From assembly GCA_018335935.1 (NCBI GenBank), contig JAGXRG010000013.1, forward strand, positions 124,001 to 188,000: DNA of 64,000 nucleotides, read 5' to 3'. Below the pieces are notes generated by a model. That model had not been told where the DNA came from. It saw only the letters and a list, made by a program, of their open reading frames with translations, and did not search any database. The DNA is from Chitinophagaceae bacterium (GTDB lineage Bacteria; Bacteroidota; Bacteroidia; Chitinophagales; Chitinophagaceae). A program made the translations under genes and the position numbers. Positions 1-8,067 of the stretch are shown here, one piece after another. How positions within the stretch are numbered: the stretch's first letter is position 1; each line of letters opens with the position of its first letter.

Positions 1-88
1 GTCTGGACCCCAATTCTATAAAGTCGGCTTGTGCATTTATTTGTTGTAAAAAAAATAAACTGAGTAAAAAGAAAAATATTTTTTTCAT
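1..88 (-). CDS. Secreted protein, 5' end only (unknown function)
   Basis: An ATG on the minus strand at position 88 opens a frame that runs off the left edge of the window. The 29 visible residues begin MKKIFFFLLSLF, a basic N-terminus plus a hydrophobic stretch, and reach a QINAQA-D type signal-peptidase I site, so export is likely. Nothing of the mature domain except DFIELGS is visible, so no function can be given. It is divergent from the dihydroorotase gene, and its own -7 box (TATTTTTG, minus strand, 106-113) lies 17 bases ahead of the ATG. Confidence 0.6.
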   Translation of the reverse strand, partial: MKKIFFFLLSLFFLQQINAQADFIELGSR

Positions 89-105
89 CTTTGGTCTTTA
101 TCAAT

Positions 106-113
106 CAAAAATA
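106..113 (-). promoter_or_regulatory. Putative -7 promoter box for the leftmost minus-strand gene
   Basis: The minus strand reads TATTTTTG, an exact TAnnTTTG Bacteroidota -7 element, 17 bases before the ATG at 88. No convincing -33 TTG is seen at the usual distance, because that region lies inside the divergent dihydroorotase gene. Confidence 0.4.
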
Positions 114-120
114 AGATTCT

Positions 121-1467
121 ATGGGTACTTACCTAATAAAAAATGCAGAGATCATTAATGAAGGTATACGAGTGGTTGGAGATGTTTTAATTAAGGATGA
201 AAGAATTGAAAAAGTAGGTTCAAATATTCAAGTGAATTTTAAAGTTGAGGAAATTGATGCAACAGGAAAAATATTAATTCCTGGAGTTATTGACGATCAA
301 GTTCATTTTCGTGAACCAGGGCTAACACATAAAGCAAATATTTATACTGAATCTAAAGCTGCAGTTGCTGGTGGTGTAACAAGTTTTATGGAAATGCCGA
401 ATACGAATCCACCAGTTTTCACACAACAACTTTTAGAAGATAAATATCAAATAGCTTCACAAACATCTTTGGCTAATTACTCTTTTTTTATGGGTACGGG
501 TAATGAGAATTACGATGAGCTAATGAAAACAAATGAAAAGAAAAATGATGTTTGTGGAATAAAAATATTTATGGGTTCATCTACAGGAAATTTATTGGTA
601 GATAATCCGGTATTATTAGAAAAAATATTTGCAGGTTCTGAAGTATTAATAGCCACTCATTGTGAAGAAGAGGCACTCATTAAAGCTAATATAGAAAAAC
701 TAAAAAATAGTAAAACAAAATTTACAGCTTCTGATCATGCAATCATTAGAGATGAGGATGTGTGTTTTGAATCTTCTTTAAAAGCCATTCAATTTGCCAA
801 AAAATTCAATACACGATTACATATACTACATATCACTACAGCCAAAGAAATTCAATTATTTGGTAATATGTTGCCTTTGAAAGATAAAAGAATTACGAGT
901 GAAGTTTGTGTACATCATTTACATTTCAATAGCAATGATTATGAAAGATTAGGCTATCAAATTAAATGTAATCCTGCAATTAAAGATGAACATTGTCAGC
1001 AAGCCATTTGGCAAGCTTTGTTAGATGATAAAATTGATATTATAGCTTCTGACCATGCACCACACACTTGGGAAGAAAAAAATGTAGATGATTATTTTGC
1101 TGCTCATGCAGGATTACCATTGGTTCAGCATACATTACAAATTATGTTGCACCATGTAAAGCAAGGAAAAATCAGTATTGAAAAGGTTGTTGAAAAAATG
1201 AGTCATGCTGTTGCTGAGTGTTTTCAAATTAAAGAAAGAGGTTATATAAGAGAAGGCTATTTTGCAGATATAGTATTGGTAGACTTAAATAAATCTTACA
1301 GGATTTCTAAAGAGAATATTTTGTATAAATGTGGTTGGAGTCCATTTGAAAATTTTACTGTGCCTGCAACAATTGAAAATACTTTTGTAAATGGTCATAT
1401 GGTTTATGGAATTCATGGCTTTAATGAATCTATAAAAGGCGAGCGTTTGAAATTTGAAAGGAATTAA
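121..1467 (+). CDS. pyrC: Dihydroorotase (class I, pyrimidine biosynthesis)
   Basis: This is a cytoplasmic metal-dependent amidohydrolase that interconverts N-carbamoyl-aspartate and dihydroorotate. The 448-residue length fits class I. Family motifs are present: DDQVHFREPGL near residue 60, KIFMGSSTGN with the lysine expected to be carbamylated, THCEE, LHILHIT, and IIASDHAPH with the metal-binding Asp. The usual HxH after the first beta strand reads QxH here; I recall the same DDQVHFREPG form in other Bacteroidota dihydroorotases, so I treat it as a lineage variant and not as loss of function. The gene starts at the first ATG, is followed after 17 bases by the MutS-like gene, and is divergent from the leftmost secreted-protein gene. 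Confidence 0.93.
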   Translation: MGTYLIKNAEIINEGIRVVGDVLIKDERIEKVGSNIQVNFKVEEIDATGKILIPGVIDDQVHFREPGLTHKANIYTESKAAVAGGVTSFMEMPNTNPPVFTQQLLEDKYQIASQTSLANYSFFMGTGNENYDELMKTNEKKNDVCGIKIFMGSSTGNLLVDNPVLLEKIFAGSEVLIATHCEEEALIKANIEKLKNSKTKFTASDHAIIRDEDVCFESSLKAIQFAKKFNTRLHILHITTAKEIQLFGNMLPLKDKRITSEVCVHHLHFNSNDYERLGYQIKCNPAIKDEHCQQAIWQALLDDKIDIIASDHAPHTWEEKNVDDYFAAHAGLPLVQHTLQIMLHHVKQGKISIEKVVEKMSHAVAECFQIKERGYIREGYFADIVLVDLNKSYRISKENILYKCGWSPFENFTVPATIENTFVNGHMVYGIHGFNESIKGERLKFERN

Positions 1468-1484
1468 GCTATAACTACTGCTAT

Positions 1485-2792
1485 ATGCAAATAGACAAAA
1501 CCACTTTACAAGACCTTTCTATCTTTAATAGTGAAGAAGAGTATTCAATTTTTCATCATTTAAACTTTACTCAAACAACTGAAGGAAAAAGCATTTTAAA
1601 ACAAATTTTAGCCAAACCACTTTCAAGTATTGCAGCTATTGAAGATACTCAACAAACCATTCAATTTTTAATAAATGTTCATCATCAAGTTCCTAAAATT
1701 ATAACTAATGGAACATTAATGGTGATTGAGAAATTTTACTTAACACCTTTAGAAAGCTATCCACATCCTGCAAAGGCAATCAATACTAAAGTTTATAAAT
1801 ATTTTTCAAAACCAGATTTCTTTCTTACTAAATACTCGGTAGAGCATTTTATAGATTTTGTTAAAGGTTTGCATGAAATAAATAAAATTTTGCTAGCTGC
1901 AAAATGTAAAAAGATTCGATCATGGGTTAATAGCATTACTTCAATTTTACAAAAACAAATAATACAGCAAATACTTCAAGAAAATAAACATGAACTTTCT
2001 GATGTATCAGTTTTAAAATATGCTTCTTTTTTTAGGAATGATTTTAAAAATAGTTGTCAGGAATTAACTGAAATTTATAGTACAATTGATGCTTACCTAA
2101 GTTTAGCAATTGCAACTGAAAATTTTGGATACAGCTTTCCAAAATTTATTGAAAGTAAAGAACCACTAATTGAATCCATAGACTTATATCACCCCTTATT
2201 ACAAAAACCAGTATCGTATAGTTTTAATTTAAAAAAGGATTTAAACTTTTTATTTTTAACAGGGGCTAATATGGCCGGTAAAAGTACTTTTATAAAATCA
2301 ACTGGTATTGCAGTTTATCTGGCACATTTAGGAATGAGCGTACCAGCTAAAAGTCTTCAATTATCATTCTTTGATGGACTTTTAAGTAACATTCAGATTG
2401 CAGATAACATAGTAAAAAATGAAAGCTTTTTTTACAATGAAGTTCAAAGAATAAAAAACACCGTTTTAAAAATTAACGATAATAAAAAATGGTTGATTTT
2501 AATTGATGAACTTTTTAAAGGGACCAATATTCATGATGCCATGAAATGTAGTATTACTGTAATTGATGGATTGCAAAAAAGAAAAAATGGCTTGTATATC
2601 CTATCCACTCATTTATATGAAATAGCTGAACAGCTTATAGATTATAAAAACATTCAATTCAAGTTTTTTGAAACTAATATTAAGAATAATGAAATGGATT
2701 TCAGCTTTCAACTTAAAGATGGTATCAGTGATGATCGATTAGGGTATATGATTTTAGAGAAAGAGGGCGTTGTAGACCTTCTTAAAAACTAA
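1485..2792 (+). CDS. Short MutS-like ATPase (MutS core and ATPase domains only)
   Basis: The 435-residue protein lacks the N-terminal mismatch-recognition and connector domains of true MutS. It begins directly in a helical core/clamp-like region. The ATPase half has Walker A in TGANMAGKST near residues 260-268, a Walker B-like WLILIDELFKGT near residues 340-350, and a downstream STHLYEIA resembling the MutS H-loop. Proteins of this shape are usually annotated as MutS-related DNA mismatch repair ATPases, but without the recognition domain a role in canonical mismatch repair is unlikely; DNA-structure binding is possible. It sits 17 bases after pyrC on the same strand and may be cotranscribed. 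Confidence 0.8.
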   Translation: MQIDKTTLQDLSIFNSEEEYSIFHHLNFTQTTEGKSILKQILAKPLSSIAAIEDTQQTIQFLINVHHQVPKIITNGTLMVIEKFYLTPLESYPHPAKAINTKVYKYFSKPDFFLTKYSVEHFIDFVKGLHEINKILLAAKCKKIRSWVNSITSILQKQIIQQILQENKHELSDVSVLKYASFFRNDFKNSCQELTEIYSTIDAYLSLAIATENFGYSFPKFIESKEPLIESIDLYHPLLQKPVSYSFNLKKDLNFLFLTGANMAGKSTFIKSTGIAVYLAHLGMSVPAKSLQLSFFDGLLSNIQIADNIVKNESFFYNEVQRIKNTVLKINDNKKWLILIDELFKGTNIHDAMKCSITVIDGLQKRKNGLYILSTHLYEIAEQLIDYKNIQFKFFETNIKNNEMDFSFQLKDGISDDRLGYMILEKEGVVDLLKN

Positions 2793-2884
2793 ATGATTAT
2801 TTTCGTGTTTCATTATTTCCATTTCTCTCTTATTATTCTTTTCCCAATGGTGTTAAGTTTTTTTGTAGAGAATAATTTTTATTC

Positions 2885-4414
2885 ATGCATAAGTATTTAA
2901 ATCTTTTCAATTTTTCTCAAAAAGTAAATTATAGAACAGAAATTTTATCTGGTTTAACTGTAGCATTGGCCTTAGTGCCAGAAGCTGTTGCATTTGCTAT
3001 GATTGCTGGTTTATCTCCATTAACAGGTTTGTATGCAGCATTTATGATGGGCTTTGTAACTTCTGTTTTTGGTGGTAGACCAGGCATGATTTCAGGTGCC
3101 ACAGGTGCTGTTGCAGTGGTTTTAGTAACACTTGTAAAAAGTCATGGTGTTGAATACATTTTTGCAACAGTTATTCTTGCAGGATTCATTCAAATGTTAG
3201 CTGGAATTTTAAGATTAGGTAAACTTATTCGATTAGTTCCTCATCCTGTAATATTTGGATTTGTAAATGGATTAGCTATCATCATTTTCATGTCTCAATT
3301 AGATCAGTTTAAAGATGCTTCAGGTAATTGGTTAACAGGACCAGCATTTTATATCTTATTATCTTTAGTTATTTTAACCATGTTCATCATTTGGGGTTTG
3401 CCCAAAATTACTAAAGCCATACCTGCATCACTTACAGCAATTTTAATAGTGTTTGGAATTGTATATTTTTTAGGTATTGATACTAAAACTGTTGGTGATA
3501 TGGCTTCTATTCAGGGAGGTTTTCCACCTTTTCATATTCCTAATATTCCAATAAGTCTTGAAACATTACAAATCATTTTTCCTTATGCTGCAATTGTTGC
3601 TGGAGTTGGACTGATTGAAAGTTTATTAACCCTAAATATTGTGGATGAAATTACTGAAACTAGAGGGCGTGGAAATAAAGAGGCTGTAGCTCAAGGTGCA
3701 GCAAATATTTTATCAGGATTATTTTCAGGTATGGGTGGATGTGCTATGATTGGTCAGAGTTTAATCAATGTATCTAATGGTGCAAGAGCAAGACTTTCAG
3801 GAATTGTAGCTTCAGTAATGTTATTGGTATTTGTAATGTTTGGTTCAAGTTTAATTGAGAAAGTTCCTATGGCAGCATTAACTGGATTAATGATTATGGT
3901 TTCAATAGGCACATTTGAATGGGCCAGTTTTAAAACCTTTAATAAAATGCCAAAATCTGACGTCTTTGTAATGGTTATGGTTACACTAGTTACTGTTGTT
4001 TTACATAATTTAGCTTTAGCAGTAATTATAGGTGTAATTATTGCCGCCTTGGTTTTTGCATGGGATAATGCAAAAAGAATTAGAGCCAGAAAATATGTTG
4101 ATGATAATGGAATAAAACACTACGAAATTTATGGACCATTGTTTTTTGGCTCAGTTGCTGCTTTTAATGAAAAGTTTGATGTGTTGAACGATCCTGTAGA
4201 AGTTATAATAGATTTTAAAGAGAGTAGAGTTGTAGATATGTCGGCTATTGAAGCATTAAATAAATTAACCGAACGTTATCAAAAACTCAACAAAAAAATT
4301 CACTTAAAACATTTAAGTTCAGATTGTAAAAGGTTATTGACAAATGCTGAAGAAATAATAGATGTAAATGTTATAGAAGATCCAACTTATAAAGTAGCAA
4401 TTGATACCTATTAA
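2885..4414 (+). CDS. SulP family inorganic anion transporter with STAS domain
   Basis: The 509-residue inner-membrane protein has the SulP fold. The N-terminus has the family signature GLTVALALVPEAVAFAMIAGLSPLTGLYAAF near residues 23-53. About a dozen hydrophobic segments follow, then a cytosolic STAS domain from roughly residue 415, including a VIIDFKESRVVDMSAIEAL strand-helix. The STAS Asp-Met-Ser motif resembles the conserved loop of anti-sigma-factor antagonists. Substrate cannot be read from sequence; sulfate, bicarbonate or other anions are all known in the family. No biosynthetic neighbours point to a substrate. The gene stands alone with 92 bases upstream. Confidence 0.9.
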   Translation: MHKYLNLFNFSQKVNYRTEILSGLTVALALVPEAVAFAMIAGLSPLTGLYAAFMMGFVTSVFGGRPGMISGATGAVAVVLVTLVKSHGVEYIFATVILAGFIQMLAGILRLGKLIRLVPHPVIFGFVNGLAIIIFMSQLDQFKDASGNWLTGPAFYILLSLVILTMFIIWGLPKITKAIPASLTAILIVFGIVYFLGIDTKTVGDMASIQGGFPPFHIPNIPISLETLQIIFPYAAIVAGVGLIESLLTLNIVDEITETRGRGNKEAVAQGAANILSGLFSGMGGCAMIGQSLINVSNGARARLSGIVASVMLLVFVMFGSSLIEKVPMAALTGLMIMVSIGTFEWASFKTFNKMPKSDVFVMVMVTLVTVVLHNLALAVIIGVIIAALVFAWDNAKRIRARKYVDDNGIKHYEIYGPLFFGSVAAFNEKFDVLNDPVEVIIDFKESRVVDMSAIEALNKLTERYQKLNKKIHLKHLSSDCKRLLTNAEEIIDVNVIEDPTYKVAIDTY

Positions 4415-4466
4415 TGCTAATTCTTTTCTCAAAAAATAATCATTCTTAAAAATAATTCAATAACCT

Positions 4467-4495
4467 TTGCCAAGTTTTAAAAACCCTTACTTTTG
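4467..4495 (+). promoter_or_regulatory. Promoter of the etfBA operon
   Basis: TTG at 4467-4469, an 18-base spacer, and TACTTTTG at 4488-4495 match the Bacteroidota consensus TTG-N17-20-TAnnTTTG exactly. The expected transcript would have a 5' leader of about 30 bases before the etfB ATG at 4534. Confidence 0.7.
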
Positions 4496-4533
4496 CATAT
4501 AGTTGCATAAACAACTAAATAAAAATTGTTACA

Positions 4534-5277
4534 ATGAAAATCTTAGTTTGTATTAGTAAATCACCCGATACTACATCAAAAATTGCCTTTAAAGATGGTA
4601 ATACTAAATTTGATGAAAATGGTGTACAATGGATTATTAATCCATATGATGAATGGTATTCATTAGTGAGAGCTATTGAATTAAAAGAGAAGGATGCTTC
4701 AATAATAATTCATTTGGTAACTGTTGGTTTAGCAGATTGCGATCCTATTATTCGTAAAGCCTTAGCATTGGGTGGTGATGAAGCTTTTAGAGTGAACATT
4801 GATAGTAATGATAGTTATACTATAGCAGCTCAAATTGCAGAAGTTGCTAAGAAAAATTCTTACGATTTAGTTTTTACTGGAAAAGAAACTATTGATTACA
4901 ATGGTTCTTCAATTGGAGGAATGGTTGCTGAAATGCTTGATGTGCCTTATGTTTCACTAGCAACAAAATTTGATGTTAATGCTCAAACTGCAACTGTTTC
5001 TAGAGAGATTGAAGGTGGAGAAGAAGTGTGTGAAGTGAGTTTGCCAGTTGTAGTAAGTTGTCAAAAAGGTGTTGCAGAGCAACGTATTCCTAATATGCGA
5101 GGTATTATGGCTGCAAGAACAAAACCTTTGAATGTTGTTGAGCCAACAAATGTAGAAAGTCTTACATCTGTTTCAAGTTACGAATTGCCACCAGCAAAAG
5201 CAGGAGTGAAATTGGTTGATGCAGATAATGTAGATGAACTAGTTAGATTATTACACGAAGAAGCAAAAGCAATTTAA
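4534..5277 (+). CDS. etfB: Electron transfer flavoprotein subunit beta
   Basis: This is the small subunit of the soluble FAD/AMP heterodimer that accepts electrons from acyl-CoA dehydrogenases. The 247 residues match ETF-beta length. Visible features are the N-terminal MKILVCISKSPDT strand-loop, the DLVFTGKETIDYNGSSIGGM segment near residues 110-130, and the RGIMAARTKPL region before the C-terminus that contacts the alpha subunit. It is followed after 24 bases by etfA and has a consensus promoter upstream, so the two form a dedicated operon. Confidence 0.95.
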   Translation: MKILVCISKSPDTTSKIAFKDGNTKFDENGVQWIINPYDEWYSLVRAIELKEKDASIIIHLVTVGLADCDPIIRKALALGGDEAFRVNIDSNDSYTIAAQIAEVAKKNSYDLVFTGKETIDYNGSSIGGMVAEMLDVPYVSLATKFDVNAQTATVSREIEGGEEVCEVSLPVVVSCQKGVAEQRIPNMRGIMAARTKPLNVVEPTNVESLTSVSSYELPPAKAGVKLVDADNVDELVRLLHEEAKAI

Positions 5278-5301
5278 TTATCAAATTATCAAAATAAAAA
5301 T

Positions 5302-6267
5302 ATGTCTGTTTTAATATTCATAGATCAAACTGAAAATCACATTAAAAAATCTTCTTTCGAAGTTTTAAGTTATGGTGCTCAGTTAGCAAAACAATTAGGT
5401 GTAGCTGCAGAAGGATTAATATTAGGTACTGTAAATGATGATTTGGCTGCATTAGGAAAATATGGAATAAATAAAATTCATCATGTTAATCAAGAAGCTT
5501 TAAATCATGTTGATGCACAAGTTTATGCAAAAGCAATAGCAGATGCGGCAGCTCAAACTAATGCTAGTGTTGTAGTTTTCTCACATAATCCAACAGGTAA
5601 AGCTGTTGCTTCAAGGGTTGCAGTTCGTTTAAAAGCAGGTTTAGTGGCTGGGGCTATTGCATTACCAGATACAACTAATGGTTTTGTTGTAAAAAAATCT
5701 GTGTTTAGTGGTAAAGCATTTGCAAATATTGCAGTGCAGTCTGCTATTAAAGTAATATCGTTAAATCCTAATAGTTTTAATATTGTTGTTGGTGAAGGTG
5801 TTGCTGAAGTTTCAACAATGAATTTAGAAGTGGCAACTTCAAAAGTAAAAATTACTGCAGTAAATAAAGTTAGTGGTGAAATACCTTTAACAGAAGCTGA
5901 TGTTGTAGTTAGTGGTGGAAGAGGATTGAAAGGGCCAGAAAATTGGGGAATTTTATTAGATTTAGCAAAAGTATTAGGTGCAGCAACTGCTTGTAGCAGA
6001 CCTGTAGGAGATGCTCATTGGAGACCACATCATGAACACGTTGGACAAACAGGTGTTCAAATTGCTCCAAACTTATATATTGCAATCGGAATTTCTGGAG
6101 CTATTCAACATTTAGCTGGTGTAAATAGAAGTAAAGTAATGGTGGTTATTAATAAAGATCCTGAAGCACCATTTTTTAAAGCTGCTGATTATGGTATAGT
6201 GGGGGATGCTTTTGAAGTAGTACCAAAATTAACTGAAGCTATTAAAAAACTTAAAGCAAATTCATAA
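5302..6267 (+). CDS. etfA: Electron transfer flavoprotein subunit alpha
   Basis: The 321-residue large ETF subunit binds FAD in its C-terminal half. The FAD domain is clear: VVSGGRGLKGPENW near residue 203, RPVGDAHWRPHHEHVGQTG near residues 234-252, and the ETF-alpha signature GISGAIQHLAGVNRSKVMV followed by INKDPEAPFF. It is cotranscribed with etfB and ends just before a strong intrinsic terminator at 6273-6297. Confidence 0.95.
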   Translation: MSVLIFIDQTENHIKKSSFEVLSYGAQLAKQLGVAAEGLILGTVNDDLAALGKYGINKIHHVNQEALNHVDAQVYAKAIADAAAQTNASVVVFSHNPTGKAVASRVAVRLKAGLVAGAIALPDTTNGFVVKKSVFSGKAFANIAVQSAIKVISLNPNSFNIVVGEGVAEVSTMNLEVATSKVKITAVNKVSGEIPLTEADVVVSGGRGLKGPENWGILLDLAKVLGAATACSRPVGDAHWRPHHEHVGQTGVQIAPNLYIAIGISGAIQHLAGVNRSKVMVVINKDPEAPFFKAADYGIVGDAFEVVPKLTEAIKKLKANS

Positions 6268-6272
6268 ATAGT

Positions 6273-6297
6273 AAAGCTGCAGCAATGCAGCTTTTTT
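6273..6297 (+). terminator. Rho-independent terminator of etfBA
   Basis: AAAGCTGC, a six-base loop, and GCAGCTTT form a perfect 8-bp stem followed by a T run. It starts 5 bases after the etfA stop. Confidence 0.9.
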
Positions 6298-6372
6298 ATG
6301 CATTGAAAGTCTTTCTTTATAGAAAAACTCACTTTGCAATATTGCAAACTCTTTCCTTAAACTTTTACTCAA

Positions 6373-6380
6373 TACTTTTG
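6373..6380 (+). promoter_or_regulatory. -7 promoter box immediately before rsmA
   Basis: TACTTTTG fits TAnnTTTG exactly and ends only five bases before the rsmA ATG at 6386. If transcription begins the usual ~7 bases downstream of the box, the mRNA is leaderless. No good -33 TTG is found at 17-20 bases. Confidence 0.5.
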
Positions 6381-6385
6381 CACTA

Positions 6386-7141
6386 ATGGAATATACTTTA
6401 AAGAAAAGTTTGGGTCAGCATTTTCTGAAAGATGAAAATATTTGTGTTAAAATAATTGATGAACTTAAACAATTAGAATTAAACAATTTGGTTGAAGTTG
6501 GTCCTGGAGCTGGAGCCTTAACTAAATTTCTTTTAGAGATTCCAAATATAAACTTCAAAGCAGTTGAGTTAGATGATGAAAAAGTATTGTATTTAAAACA
6601 GCACTATCCTCAACTCATCAATCAAATTATTCATCAAAATTTTTTAGAAATAAATGCTCCTTTTTCTGATGAATTTATAGTCGTAGGAAATTTTCCATAT
6701 AATATTTCAACTCAAATTCTTTTTAAAATACTCGATTGGAAAACACAAGTGCCTTTTGTAATTGGAATGTTTCAAAAAGAAGTAGCAGAAAGAGTTGCAG
6801 CAAAACATGGTAATAAATCTTATGGCATTATTAGTGTATTAATTCAAGCTTATTATCAAGTAGATTATTTGTTTGATGTGCCTGCAAGTGCTTTTAATCC
6901 TCCACCTAAAGTTGTGAGTGGCGTAATAAAACTTACTAGAAAAAAGGAACCTTTACAATTCAGCAGTGAAAAGAAATTTATTACTTTGGTAAAAGCGGCT
7001 TTCAATCAAAGAAGAAAAATGTTACGTAATCCTGTTAAGACTTTATTCGATGCAGAAATTTTGCAAGAAGAAATTTTTACCAAACGTGCAGAGCAGTTGA
7101 GTATTGAAGATTTTGCAGCATTAACCTATAGAATGAAATGA
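6386..7141 (+). CDS. rsmA: 16S rRNA (adenine1518-N6/adenine1519-N6)-dimethyltransferase
   Basis: RsmA/KsgA dimethylates two adjacent adenines in helix 45 of 16S rRNA late in 30S assembly. The 251-residue protein shows the family start KKSLGQHFLKDENI, the SAM-binding loop VEVGPGAGALTKFL near residue 37, the N6-adenine methyltransferase motif GNFPYNIST near residues 102-110, and the C-terminal NQRRKMLRN region. The last codon and stop overlap the next gene by four bases (ATGA), which implies translational coupling to the hydroxyacid dehydrogenase. Confidence 0.96.
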   Translation: MEYTLKKSLGQHFLKDENICVKIIDELKQLELNNLVEVGPGAGALTKFLLEIPNINFKAVELDDEKVLYLKQHYPQLINQIIHQNFLEINAPFSDEFIVVGNFPYNISTQILFKILDWKTQVPFVIGMFQKEVAERVAAKHGNKSYGIISVLIQAYYQVDYLFDVPASAFNPPPKVVSGVIKLTRKKEPLQFSSEKKFITLVKAAFNQRRKMLRNPVKTLFDAEILQEEIFTKRAEQLSIEDFAALTYRMK

Positions 7142-8067
7142 GTAAAAAAGTTGTTATAGCATCCAATTGTCACACAATTTTAATTCAACAATTAGAATTA
7201 AAAGGATTTGAAGTATTGCAGCAACCCAATATTAGCTATAGGGAATTAATTGAACAGACAGATGATATGGTAGGTCTAATAGTTGCAACAGGAATTCATA
7301 TTGATGAAAATTTCATCAATCATGCAAAGTCTTTACAATGGATTGGAAGATTAGGAAGCGGCATGGAACATATTGATGTTGAATATGCAATTTCAAAAAA
7401 TATCAAATGTGTAAGTAGTCCTGAAGGAAATAGAAATGCAGTAGCTGAACATACTTTAGCTTTATTATTGAACTTAATGAACAATATTCATAAAAGTTCA
7501 AAAGAAATTGGTAATGGCTTTTGGTTAAGAGATGAAAACAGAGGTGAGGAGCTTTATGGCAAAACTATTGGTATTATTGGATTTGGTAATACTGGAAGTG
7601 CATTTGCAAAATTATTAGAGTCATTCAATGTTACAGTTTTAGCAAATGACATTAGTAAAAAGAATTTTTCTAATCATTATATTAAAGAAGTAGGAATATC
7701 TGAAATATTTGAACACGCAGATGTAGTGAGTTTGCATTTGCCACTAACAAAGCTTACTAAACATTTAGCTAATGATCCTTTCTTTAATTCATTTAAAAAG
7801 CCCATTTATTTTTTAAATACTTGTAGAGGAAGTGTTACCGAAACAAAAGCACTTATTCATGCATTGATTCATAAAAAAGTTAAAGCAGCTGGTTTAGATG
7901 TATTAGAAAATGAAAAATTGAATTCTTACACTCAAAAAGAAAAAGAAGAACTAGATTTTCTATTACAACACCAAAATGTCATTATCACCCCACATATTGC
8001 TGGTTACAGCTATGAGGCATCTTATAAAATGGCAAAAATTCTGTTGGAAAAATTAGAATTAATGTAA
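7138..8067 (+). CDS. D-isomer 2-hydroxyacid dehydrogenase family protein
   Basis: The 309-residue NAD-dependent oxidoreductase has the Rossmann motif TIGIIGFGNTGSAFAKLL near residues 142-159. The catalytic triad is Arg in NTCRGSVTE, Glu in LDVLENE, and His in ITPHIAGYSYE. It lacks the C-terminal ACT/regulatory domains of classical SerA and is close in length to short 3-phosphoglycerate or D-lactate dehydrogenase-like members; the exact substrate is not decidable. Its start overlaps the rsmA stop. Its stop abuts the stop of the convergent E1 gene with no intergenic base. Confidence 0.85.
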   Translation: MSKKVVIASNCHTILIQQLELKGFEVLQQPNISYRELIEQTDDMVGLIVATGIHIDENFINHAKSLQWIGRLGSGMEHIDVEYAISKNIKCVSSPEGNRNAVAEHTLALLLNLMNNIHKSSKEIGNGFWLRDENRGEELYGKTIGIIGFGNTGSAFAKLLESFNVTVLANDISKKNFSNHYIKEVGISEIFEHADVVSLHLPLTKLTKHLANDPFFNSFKKPIYFLNTCRGSVTETKALIHALIHKKVKAAGLDVLENEKLNSYTQKEKEELDFLLQHQNVIITPHIAGYSYEASYKMAKILLEKLELM

